Shown piece by piece: positions 1 through 6,140 of a stretch of DNA of 6,140 nucleotides. The stretch is from assembly GCA_019239815.1 (NCBI GenBank), contig JAFAZL010000287.1:1-6140 (forward strand), in the 5' to 3' direction. The notes beneath the pieces are model-generated. The model searched no databases. It was given only the letters and a program-made list of their open reading frames with translations, and was not told the DNA's origin. Positions within the stretch are counted from its first letter, which is position 1. Every line of letters starts with the position of its first letter. Source of the DNA: Acidobacteriota bacterium (GTDB lineage Bacteria; Acidobacteriota; Terriglobia; Acidoferrales; UBA7541). The translations under genes were made by a program, and so were the position numbers.

Positions 1-1194
1 GAGCACTATGGCGCGATTTTGAATGCGAACCGGACTTATTACCTGACGCGATCGCAGCCACCGTTTTTGACGTCGATGATTCTGGATGTGTATGACGCAA
101 AAAAAGAGGCGGGAAAGGCAGATCGTGCGTGGCTCGAGACGGCGTACGGTTACGCGGTGCGCGATCACAACTTGTGGACGCGGGAGCCGCACCTCGCCGG
201 ATCGACGGGACTGTCTCGATATTTCGATTTCGGCACCGGCCCCGCGCCTGAGAGTTTGAAAGATGAGACCGGTCATCTAGCGCAGGTTGCGGCGTATTTT
301 TTGGCGCATCCTGAACTTGGCCGGGAATACCTGGTTCCGCAAAAATCTTCTGGGGATGCACACGACTACGTCGGGCCGCTTTTTGCATTGCAGGTGTGCG
401 AGAGCACAGTGTCCACGATGGGCAAATCGGATTGCGCGCATGCGGGGGGAGCTTCACTCAGCGCCGACTACTACAAAGGAGATCGCTCGATGCGCGAATC
501 AGGCTACGACATCTCCTTCCGGTTTGGGCCATACGGCGTGGCGACGCATCACTACGCGCCGGTGTGTTTGAATAGCCTGCTCTACAAATCAGAAGAAGAT
601 TTGGCGCGAATGGCCGACATGCTGGGAAAGAACAAAGAGTCGGCGGAGTGGCACGAGCGCGCGAAGAAGCGAAAAGATGCGATTCAGAAATACTTGTGGA
701 ATGCGCAGCATGGAATGTTTTTCGACTACGACTTCACGACGCAGAAGCAATCGACGTATGAGTACGTCACGACGTTTTTGCCGCTATGGACGGGATTGGC
801 GACGAAGGAGCAGGCAGCGGCGGTCGTCAAGAACATAGGGATTTTTGAGCGGCCGGGCGGCTTGATGATGAGTCCTTACGAAACGGGCGGGCAATGGGAT
901 GCGCCTTACGCATGGGCGCCGAACCAGTTGATGGCTGACGATGGAATACGACGCTATGGATTCACGGACGTCGCGGATCGCGTTTCGTTGGAATTTTTGT
1001 CAAACGTTCTCGAAAATTTCCGCCGGGATGGAACGATCCGCGAAAAATACAACGCGGTCACGCGCTCGTCAGAAACAGCTGTTACCGCCGGCTACAAGGT
1101 AAATATCGTAGGTTTTGGCTGGACGAACGCAGCGTTTTTGGTTTTGTCGCACGAATTGCCAGAGAGCGTGGTGGAGAAACTGGCGAAGGAATGA
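1..1194 (+). CDS. Trehalase (GH37-like), C-terminal part, 5' end outside window
   Basis: Predicted alpha,alpha-trehalase, which hydrolyses trehalose to two glucose molecules. The frame is open from base 1, and the residues before the TTG at 19 (EHYGAIL) continue the family motif NANRTYYLTRSQPPF, so that TTG is internal and the true start lies upstream. Counting from codon 19, visible family landmarks are RSQPPF (11-16), ESGYD (160-164, where Asp164 matches the GH37 general acid), KYLWN, the trehalase signature QWDAPYAWAP (292-301) and GFGWTN (365-370). The missing part should hold the PGGRF motif and any signal peptide, so cellular location is unknown. Oddities: the usual RPES is APES, about 50 extra residues lie between PES and the catalytic Asp compared with E. 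coli TreA as I recall it, and the usual GGGGEY carrying the general base is replaced by TAGY. It converges on the sugar kinase at 1332. Trehalase family membership is firm; exact substrate is less so. Confidence 0.88.
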   Translation, partial: EHYGAILNANRTYYLTRSQPPFLTSMILDVYDAKKEAGKADRAWLETAYGYAVRDHNLWTREPHLAGSTGLSRYFDFGTGPAPESLKDETGHLAQVAAYFLAHPELGREYLVPQKSSGDAHDYVGPLFALQVCESTVSTMGKSDCAHAGGASLSADYYKGDRSMRESGYDISFRFGPYGVATHHYAPVCLNSLLYKSEEDLARMADMLGKNKESAEWHERAKKRKDAIQKYLWNAQHGMFFDYDFTTQKQSTYEYVTTFLPLWTGLATKEQAAAVVKNIGIFERPGGLMMSPYETGGQWDAPYAWAPNQLMADDGIRRYGFTDVADRVSLEFLSNVLENFRRDGTIREKYNAVTRSSETAVTAGYKVNIVGFGWTNAAFLVLSHELPESVVEKLAKE

Positions 1195-1260
1195 AAGCGA
1201 AGAAAGGTCTGAATGCACAGATCGCGGAAGTACGGGCTGAGTCTGGGTGGAGTCGAACGG

Positions 1261-1301
1261 CTGAGATCCTTCGGCGTCCTGCGGACGTCTCAGGATGACA
1301 A
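1261..1301. repeat. Imperfect palindromic repeat, copy 1 (long-stem form)
   Basis: This copy lies in the 137-base gap between the convergent trehalase and sugar kinase genes. It starts with ctgagatccttcg (1261-1273) and ends with ctcaggatgacaa (1289-1301); both blocks recur exactly at 2326-2356. It can fold as an outer stem ATCCT/AGGAT (1266-1270 with 1292-1296), a 2x2 mismatch (TC opposite TC), a 7-bp inner stem with one G-T pair (1273-1279 with 1283-1289) and a TGC loop. There is no adjacent T-run, so it is not a canonical terminator, although its position could let it act on both converging transcripts. The rest of the gap (1195-1260, 1302-1331) shows nothing I can name. Its core resembles a dispersed intergenic repeat found in many bacterial genomes. 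Confidence 0.8.
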
Positions 1302-1331
1302 CACTATCTAGGTCGTCGCCAAAATTTGTTG

Positions 1332-2249
1332 TTATTCTTCGCCGCTGATGGCGCTGCGGATTTGTTGCAGGTAGTAGTCATCGCGCGGAGGTGTGGCTCC
1401 GGTTTGACTGGCTACCCAGGCGCCCATGCGATTGGCGGCTTCGTTCATGGTGGCCAGCGAGGCGCGGCGCAAGTAGTGGTAGATCAAAGCGGCAGTGAAG
1501 GCGTCGCCAGAGCCGACGGTGTCGGCGACGACGACACGAACGCCGTTGTGCTGGTGAACTTCGGTAGAACTGACGAGCAGGCTGCCTTTGTCTCCGCGCG
1601 TGATGCACACGAGTCGCAGACCGTATTTGTCGCGCAGCCAGCGCGCAGAGCGTTCTTCACCGTAGAATTCAGAGCCGAGGAGTTTCACCACGATCTGCAA
1701 CTCGGCCTCATTGAGTTTCACGATATCCGCGAGCTTCAGCGAGTCGTCGAGCATTTCAGCGGAATAAAAGGGCGCGCGCAGGTTCACGTCGAAGATGCGA
1801 GTCGTCCCTCGGCCGACTTCCTGAAGAAATGAACGAATCGTAGCGCGGGATTGCGGAGAGCGCTGAGCGAGAGTGCCAAAGCAGACGGCGTCGGCGGTCG
1901 AAGCGAGCTTCTGCCATTCCGGAGTCCATTCGAAGAAATCCCAAGCGCTATCCGGCGTGAACTCAAACGTCGCCTGCCCCAAGGGATCGACTTCGACTTT
2001 TGCCGTGCTTGTTGGGTGCTGCGTATCGACCTGCAGGAATTTGCTGCGAAGACCAATGCGCTCGAGGCGGCGTCCCGCGGTGCGGCCGAGCGCATCGCCT
2101 CCGACACGGCTGGCAACGATGCCGTGATCACCAAGCAGGCTTGTCATGTACGCAAAATTGGCGGGAGCGCCGCCGAGTTCCTTGCCTTTCGGCAGAACAT
2201 CCCAGAGGAGTTCGCCGAGGCCGACGATGTTGTAGGACTTATTGGGCAT
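1332..2249 (-). CDS. PfkB-family carbohydrate kinase, probable fructokinase
   Basis: Complete 305-residue ribokinase/PfkB-fold kinase, the usual length for the family; it transfers phosphate from ATP to a sugar in the cytoplasm. Visible motifs in order are GLGELLWDV (10-18), the sugar-binding GGAPANFA (26-33), FTPDSAWD (97-104), FGTLAQR (124-130), DVNLRAPFYS (154-163), the NxxE motif in LNEAEL (N180, E183), and the PfkB signature DTVGSGDAFTA (243-253) with catalytic base Asp249 and the GSGD anion hole. GELLWDVLP, FGTLAQRS and DVNLRAPFY resemble bacterial fructokinases more than ribokinases or 2-keto-3-deoxygluconate kinases, so fructose is the likeliest substrate, but this is inferred from motifs. 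The ATG at 2249 sits just ahead of the first strand, as in relatives. The bases before it (cccaacccgcc) have no good Shine-Dalgarno. It lies 132 bases downstream of the TPR gene on the same strand, with a palindromic repeat between them. Confidence 0.88.
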   Translation of the reverse strand: MPNKSYNIVGLGELLWDVLPKGKELGGAPANFAYMTSLLGDHGIVASRVGGDALGRTAGRRLERIGLRSKFLQVDTQHPTSTAKVEVDPLGQATFEFTPDSAWDFFEWTPEWQKLASTADAVCFGTLAQRSPQSRATIRSFLQEVGRGTTRIFDVNLRAPFYSAEMLDDSLKLADIVKLNEAELQIVVKLLGSEFYGEERSARWLRDKYGLRLVCITRGDKGSLLVSSTEVHQHNGVRVVVADTVGSGDAFTAALIYHYLRRASLATMNEAANRMGAWVASQTGATPPRDDYYLQQIRSAISGEE

Positions 2250-2325
2250 GGCGGGTTGGGCTCATTGTTATGGGTGTCTTGCGAATTGCTGACCCACAAT
2301 GGATGCATCGTGCCGACGGCTCACG

Positions 2326-2356
2326 CTGAGATCCTTCGCTTCGCTCAGGATGACAA
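2326..2356. repeat. Imperfect palindromic repeat, copy 2 (short-stem form)
   Basis: This copy lies in the 132-base gap between the TPR gene stop and the sugar kinase start. It shares 13 bases at each end with the copy at 1261-1301 (ctgagatccttcg and ctcaggatgacaa), but only 5 bases separate those blocks here, against 15 there. The fold is the same outer ATCCT/AGGAT stem (2331-2335 with 2347-2351), the same TC/TC mismatch, then a 2-bp inner stem and a TTC loop. Read on the minus strand it gives the CATCCTGAGCGAAGCGAAGG sequence common between genes in many bacteria. It sits in the 5' region of the kinase transcript. The rest of the gap (2250-2325, 2357-2381) shows no convincing promoter or terminator. 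Confidence 0.82.
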
Positions 2357-2381
2357 ACGCAATTTAAAAGTAGTGAAAAGT

Positions 2382-3500
2382 TCATGGCTTGGCGTTTTGC
2401 CGTTCTTCCAGTTGGCCAGCGGCACTGAGTTCGCGCGCGGCATCTTCCTCGCGGCCCATTTCGCGGTAGGCCTGACCGAGCAAGTGGTGCGTCATCGGGT
2501 TGTTGGGATCCATGGCGACGGCGCGCTGTAAAGATCGGACAGCTAATTCGGACTCTCCCTTTTTCTGCAAAACCTTGCCCATCAATATATACGGACCAGT
2601 GGAAGTTGCGTCGAGCCAAATGGAGCGCTGGAGGAGCCTTTCCGCCTCGTCAAATTTCTGAATGCGAGAATAGGCATCGGCAAGTTTGTAGTACGCGGGC
2701 GCGTAACCCGGATTGAGCGCGAGTTCTTTTTGAAATTCGGCGATGGCTTCCGGAATCTGGGAATGGAACAGATAGATTTCGCCGAGCAAATTGTGAGCGA
2801 GCGGCATCTTCGGGTCGATGGATGCGGCTTTCTGTGCGTAATCTTCGGCGATGGGACCGAAATCCTGGCGGAGCAACATGCGCGCGGTGAAGAGATACGC
2901 CGCGGCAGAATCGGGCAGGACATTGAACATCTTCGCAAATGCTATACGAGCCTTTGGATAGTCTCTCGTCTGGATGTAGCAGACCCCAAGTATATAGGCG
3001 GCATCGACGTTGGCGTTGGGAAACCATGTCTGCACTTTTTCCAGCGCAGGAATCGCTTCGTTGGGGCGGCCGGCGAGATAGGCGGAGAGACCGAGAAGTT
3101 GTGTGGCTTCGGCGTCTTTTGAATTTTCGGTTTGTGCTTTCTGCAACGCGGCGATCGCTTTGAGGTAATCGCCCTTTTTGTAATACGCGACGCCGAGCTC
3201 ATGCGATATCCCGTGCATCGCGGGATTCTTTGTTTGAAGATCCTCGAGAGTGGCGATGGCGTCGTCGAATTTTCCCTCTCGCAAAAGCTTGCGAGGCGCA
3301 TCGAATTCGGGCGACGAGGGCTGAGCGTCCTCCGCTGAAGGTGACGTCGCATCCGTTGTAGAGGAATTGCCCGATTTCTCCGTTGGGGCGGTGGGCTTGG
3401 ACGCCGTCTGAGCGAAGGCGTGCGGCGAGCCGAGACTAACGAAAAGAAGCCAAACTGCGCAGCGAAAATGGAACTTTGATTGGAAATCGAACTTCGACAT
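2382..3500 (-). CDS. Exported protein with nine tetratricopeptide repeats
   Basis: A 372-residue protein of unknown specific function. From the ATG at 3500 the N-terminus has basic residues and a hydrophobic core (CAVWLLFVSLG) ending in AFA-QT, a plausible signal peptidase I site after about residue 31, so it should be periplasmic or envelope-facing. A Ser/Thr/Pro/Ala-rich linker (about 32-62) follows. The rest (about 63-369) divides into nine consecutive TPR units of 34 residues (one of 35), with the usual spaced pattern, for example AHNLLGEIYLFHSQIPEAIA and AYYKLADAYSRIQKFDEAER. TPR arrays bind peptides or partner proteins and have no catalytic role. A TTG at 3512 would add four residues (MRFA), but the ATG gives a cleaner signal peptide and has a weak GAG about 10 bases upstream. 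It begins only 38 bases after the terminator of the receptor gene. It could be an assembly or secretion scaffold; nothing here identifies its partner. Confidence 0.88.
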   Translation of the reverse strand: MSKFDFQSKFHFRCAVWLLFVSLGSPHAFAQTASKPTAPTEKSGNSSTTDATSPSAEDAQPSSPEFDAPRKLLREGKFDDAIATLEDLQTKNPAMHGISHELGVAYYKKGDYLKAIAALQKAQTENSKDAEATQLLGLSAYLAGRPNEAIPALEKVQTWFPNANVDAAYILGVCYIQTRDYPKARIAFAKMFNVLPDSAAAYLFTARMLLRQDFGPIAEDYAQKAASIDPKMPLAHNLLGEIYLFHSQIPEAIAEFQKELALNPGYAPAYYKLADAYSRIQKFDEAERLLQRSIWLDATSTGPYILMGKVLQKKGESELAVRSLQRAVAMDPNNPMTHHLLGQAYREMGREEDAARELSAAGQLEERQNAKP

Positions 3501-3538
3501 TGCGAATCTCAAAATAATTCAAACAAAGATTAGAGCAT

Positions 3539-3569
3539 AAAAAACGGGGAGCCCGCGAGGGCTCCCCGT
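3539..3569 (-). terminator. Intrinsic terminator of the TonB-dependent receptor gene
   Basis: Read on the minus strand, an 11-bp perfect GC-rich stem (ACGGGGAGCCC paired with GGGCTCCCCGT) with a TCGC loop runs straight into a run of six T, the first of which closes the stem. It begins 29 bases after the receptor stop codon (3599-3601). The structure (arms at 3544-3554 and 3559-3569) is a textbook Rho-independent terminator for the receptor transcript. In the plus direction the bases after the stem (cttgtttgggg) are a poor T-run, so it is directional. Confidence 0.93.
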
Positions 3570-3598
3570 CTTGTTTGGGGTGTGGTTGCTTTCTTCAG

Positions 3599-6140
3599 TT
3601 AGAAAGTCACACGCAGACCGAACTGCAACTGACGCATGCCGGTCGGCGAACCTGGCGAGCTGTCGGCTTCGATGTCGGTAATCTGACCGGCATTGCCGCC
3701 GCAGTCGATACAAGTGTTGCCCTGGTTGGAGTTGAATCCCAACACAGGATGGTTGAACACGTTGAAGGCATCGAAGCGGAACTGCGCTTTGATGCGCTCG
3801 GTGATCGCGAAGCTCTTCGACATCGACATATCAGAGAAGAACCCTCGCGGACCGAAGAAGGTGTCGAAGCCGGAGTTGCCGATGGCGCCGCACGCAGGCA
3901 GTGCAAACCGCCCGGAAGTGGGCCGGGCCAAGGTGCAGGAATCGACGCCGGCATCCGCGGGCCCAACGGCGTAACTCAACGGAGCAACTGGCGTGAACTC
4001 GTACCACTGTCCGTTGATCTTCTTAGGACCGACAGAGAACGACTGTCCCTTCACGAGGTCCGGACGGCATGGACCGGTATCTTCGATCAACCCGCACTCG
4101 CCGATGCTCGCGGTCCAGGGCAAGCCGCTGCTGTAGTTGAGCGTATTGGTGATCTGCCATCCGCCGACGAGGAAGTCCTCCCAGCGACTGACGCCACCCA
4201 GGAACTGCTTGCCTCGGCCGATCGGGAGTTCATACACCGTGCTGATCACGAATACATTGCGGCGGTTGTACTGATCCGGACCGTAAGCCAGTTTAGGATC
4301 GACGGCGTAGTAGTTGGAGTTATAGGCGTTGGAGTGCGCGTACGTGTAGTGCGCCAAGAACTGGAGGCCATGGCTGAAGCGACGCTCCACTTTGACCTGC
4401 AACGCATTGTAGTTGCTGCTGGCGTCGTTGCCGAAGTAGCTCAAATCCACCGCACAGCAAACAAGCGGAGCGCCGGTAGGTGTGGTGTACCCAGGATAGG
4501 TGAAGGCCGGCACTCCTCCTGCGAAGAATCGGCGCCGATCAGCCTGTGGAACCGTAGGAACGAAGCCACTGGGGGCGCAAGTGGTTGGCGTCGGGCAAGT
4601 GATAACGTTCGTGCCGCCGCCGACCGCGGGTGGGTTCGGGTTATACGACGGGCCGTCGGTGTTGAACGTGTGCGTGCCCTTGTTGCCGATGTATGCGATT
4701 TCGACAGACATGTTCGAAGTGACCTGACGCTGGACGGTAGCGTTCCATGCGTCGAGGGTCGGCAGGCGCTGTATCGTGGGGCGGATTCTTGAGCTCGACG
4801 TGCCGTCGGGTCCAAGCAGTGGCAACGTACCAGCAGCCGAAATGCCGGAGAGGACGGGAGCGAAATTGAAGGCAGGCGCGCCTTGGGCAAGAGTGAAAAC
4901 TGGGCTCAAGTTATTGGTCGCAGCAGGATTCAGGTTGGAATCCTGGATCTGCTGGTTTGCAAGAACCGGCAGGTTCTGCGTAACGACGTGACCAAAATTG
5001 GAGCCGAACACGCCGATGTCGAAGCTACGGCCGTAGCCTAGGCGAACAACGGTCTTGGGGTTGAGCTGGTAAGCGATACCGATGCGGGGCGCAAAGGCCT
5101 TCAGCGTGTTGTCGATGTTGCCGTTGAGCCCGATCGGCCCGTAGCCGGCGACGCGAATCAAACCTTGGGTAAGGTTCGCAAAGCCGCCATTGCCTTTGGC
5201 GTTGACGTATTCGGGATCGTAAATTTCCCAGCGTAGACCGTAGTTGAAGGTCAGCTTCGTATTGACGCGCCACGTGTCTTGACCGTAGAAGAACCAGCGC
5301 TTCTGGCGCTCTGCGGCGTTGAGGCTGGTGCTGACGAAACGCTGCAGTTCGTTCACGTCGCCGAGAAGGAAGGTACCCAGCACCAAACCGCCATTGCCGG
5401 CAAGCGAGGTACCGTTCTGATCGAAGTTGAGTTCGCCGGTGCGGTTTGCGTCTGACGGTACGCGGAGGTTCATCGCGTACCGAATGTCGGCGCCGAACTT
5501 GAACTGGTGATTGCCTTTGATCTTGGTCCAGTTGTTGACGAACTGGAATTGCTGTTCGCTTTCGGTCAGCGGACAGTTGCAGCGGCCAACGTTGAGACCG
5601 TCGCCAAAGTTTGGCAGCCCTTCCTGCTGTGAGGTACCGCTGTTGTTGCCGTTAATGGCAGGGAAGAATGACGACAACCCGCCGGTTTCCGTCGTGCCAA
5701 GGTTCATTCCGGGAATACCGAATCCGGTCATAGGATTGCTGCTCGCATCGATATATGCCGTCTGCGGATTGTACTTGAACCAACCGAAACGGAAGTCGGT
5801 CAGTAAAGTGGTGCCGATGGCTTTGTCGAATCCAGTAGCCAAGCTGTAGTTGTGCACATTGGATTGACCGTTGAGGCCGCCGGGGCCGAAGCCAACCCCC
5901 CCGAGAGTCCCAAGACTGCCCTTACCGCTGAGGTTGAAGTAATCCAAGCTGAACCGGCCAAAGACTTGGAACCCGTGCGGTGCGTTGTAGTCGATCCGGG
6001 TGTCGAAGGCATTTTGATTGAAGTTGCCCGAGCCAGACCCGACGAAGTTGTTCGTGAGGGCCGTGGTTTGGGGAGCGGGAAACGCGGCAAGTATCGCTGC
6101 CGCTTGTGGCGAAATCATTCCGATGGGAATCAGGTTCCCT
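3599..6140 (-). CDS. TonB-dependent outer-membrane receptor (Oar-like, Acidobacteriota type), N-terminus outside window
   Basis: At least 846 residues of an outer-membrane beta-barrel importer powered by TonB/ExbBD. The frame stays open to the right edge, and residues before the Met at 6118 (GNLIPIG) fit the family pattern preceding ISPQAAAIL, so that Met is internal. The missing N-terminus should contain the signal peptide, a carboxypeptidase-regulatory-like domain and most of the plug; relatives are usually about 1,100-1,200 residues. Counting from that Met, barrel segments include NAFDTRIDYN (36-45), FVNNWTKIKGNHQFKFGADI (193-212), FYGQDTWRVNTKLTFNYGLR (277-296), FAPRIGIAYQLNPKTVVRLG (342-361), NALQVKVERRFSHGLQFLAH (571-590), FVISTVYELPIGRGKQFLGG (623-642) and AQFRFDAFNVFNHPVLGF (778-795). 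The last strand ends LQFGLRVTF, with the terminal Phe expected for BAM-dependent insertion. Twelve cysteines fall in six close pairs. Family members often accompany polysaccharide or protein uptake; the ligand here cannot be told. A strong terminator follows. Confidence 0.92.
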   Translation of the reverse strand, partial: GNLIPIGMISPQAAAILAAFPAPQTTALTNNFVGSGSGNFNQNAFDTRIDYNAPHGFQVFGRFSLDYFNLSGKGSLGTLGGVGFGPGGLNGQSNVHNYSLATGFDKAIGTTLLTDFRFGWFKYNPQTAYIDASSNPMTGFGIPGMNLGTTETGGLSSFFPAINGNNSGTSQQEGLPNFGDGLNVGRCNCPLTESEQQFQFVNNWTKIKGNHQFKFGADIRYAMNLRVPSDANRTGELNFDQNGTSLAGNGGLVLGTFLLGDVNELQRFVSTSLNAAERQKRWFFYGQDTWRVNTKLTFNYGLRWEIYDPEYVNAKGNGGFANLTQGLIRVAGYGPIGLNGNIDNTLKAFAPRIGIAYQLNPKTVVRLGYGRSFDIGVFGSNFGHVVTQNLPVLANQQIQDSNLNPAATNNLSPVFTLAQGAPAFNFAPVLSGISAAGTLPLLGPDGTSSSRIRPTIQRLPTLDAWNATVQRQVTSNMSVEIAYIGNKGTHTFNTDGPSYNPNPPAVGGGTNVITCPTPTTCAPSGFVPTVPQADRRRFFAGGVPAFTYPGYTTPTGAPLVCCAVDLSYFGNDASSNYNALQVKVERRFSHGLQFLAHYTYAHSNAYNSNYYAVDPKLAYGPDQYNRRNVFVISTVYELPIGRGKQFLGGVSRWEDFLVGGWQITNTLNYSSGLPWTASIGECGLIEDTGPCRPDLVKGQSFSVGPKKINGQWYEFTPVAPLSYAVGPADAGVDSCTLARPTSGRFALPACGAIGNSGFDTFFGPRGFFSDMSMSKSFAITERIKAQFRFDAFNVFNHPVLGFNSNQGNTCIDCGGNAGQITDIEADSSPGSPTGMRQLQFGLRVTF

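Noticed and set aside
19..19. TTG at 19 as the start of the trehalase
   Set aside because: It falls inside the conserved NRTYYLTRSQPPF region, and the codons from base 1 continue the family sequence; the true start is outside the window.
2301..2310. Short palindrome ATGCAT near 2303
   Set aside because: A six-base palindrome is expected by chance and has no further symmetry or context suggesting an operator.
1326..2531. Plus-strand open frames of 168 and 226 codons opposite the sugar kinase and the TPR gene end
   Set aside because: Both are antisense shadows of genes with clear motifs. The second runs through the intergenic palindrome and into the TPR gene, which a real gene would be unlikely to do.
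2239..2619. A 126-codon minus-strand frame containing CHPERSEGSQ
   Set aside because: That peptide is the translation of the intergenic palindrome, a familiar source of false gene calls, and most of the frame overlaps the TPR gene out of phase.
3510..3512. TTG at 3512 as the start of the TPR protein
   Set aside because: The ATG twelve bases downstream gives a standard signal peptide with a more common start codon. The TTG remains possible but adds only four residues.
3575..4792. A 405-codon open frame on the plus strand opposite the receptor gene
   Set aside because: It lies wholly antisense to a well-supported receptor sequence, crosses the terminator side region, has no recognisable domain, and is Val/Arg/Glu-rich as expected from the complement of GC-rich codons.
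6118..6118. Met at 6118 as the start of the receptor
   Set aside because: The same frame stays open to the window edge, with family-like residues GNLIPIG before it, and the protein would lack its signal peptide and plug, so this is an internal Met.

Overview
The window most likely comes from a member of the Acidobacteriota. The main reason is the large TonB-dependent receptor, whose sequence style (NNWTKIKGNHQFKFGADIR, FDAFNVFNHP, a terminal Phe) is typical of the Oar-like receptor families expanded in that phylum. High-GC coding and weak Shine-Dalgarno sequences agree with this. The assignment is by remembered resemblance, not by a search.

Layout: (1) 1-1194, plus strand: the C-terminal two-thirds or so of a GH37-type trehalase, cut by the left edge. 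(2) 1195-1331: a convergent intergenic gap holding one copy of an imperfect palindromic repeat. (3) 1332-2249, minus strand: a complete PfkB-family sugar kinase, probably a fructokinase. (4) 2250-2381: a gap holding a second, shorter copy of the same palindrome. (5) 2382-3500, minus strand: an exported protein made almost entirely of nine TPR units. (6) 3539-3569: a strong intrinsic terminator. (7) 3599-6140, minus strand: the barrel part of an outer-membrane TonB-dependent receptor, cut by the right edge.

The trehalase and sugar kinase suggest carbohydrate use: trehalose is hydrolysed to glucose, and hexoses are phosphorylated. The receptor could import an oligosaccharide or another large ligand, and the TPR protein is a periplasmic or envelope scaffold. 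The strong terminator between receptor and TPR gene, and the repeat-filled gaps elsewhere, argue against one tight operon, so a shared pathway is only inference.

I found no CRISPR array, RNA gene, transposase or phage gene, and no clear undescribed multi-gene system. The points most worth a second look are the paired palindromes, which keep the same fold but differ in inner stem length, and the trehalase, which departs from the classical GH37 active-site motifs.
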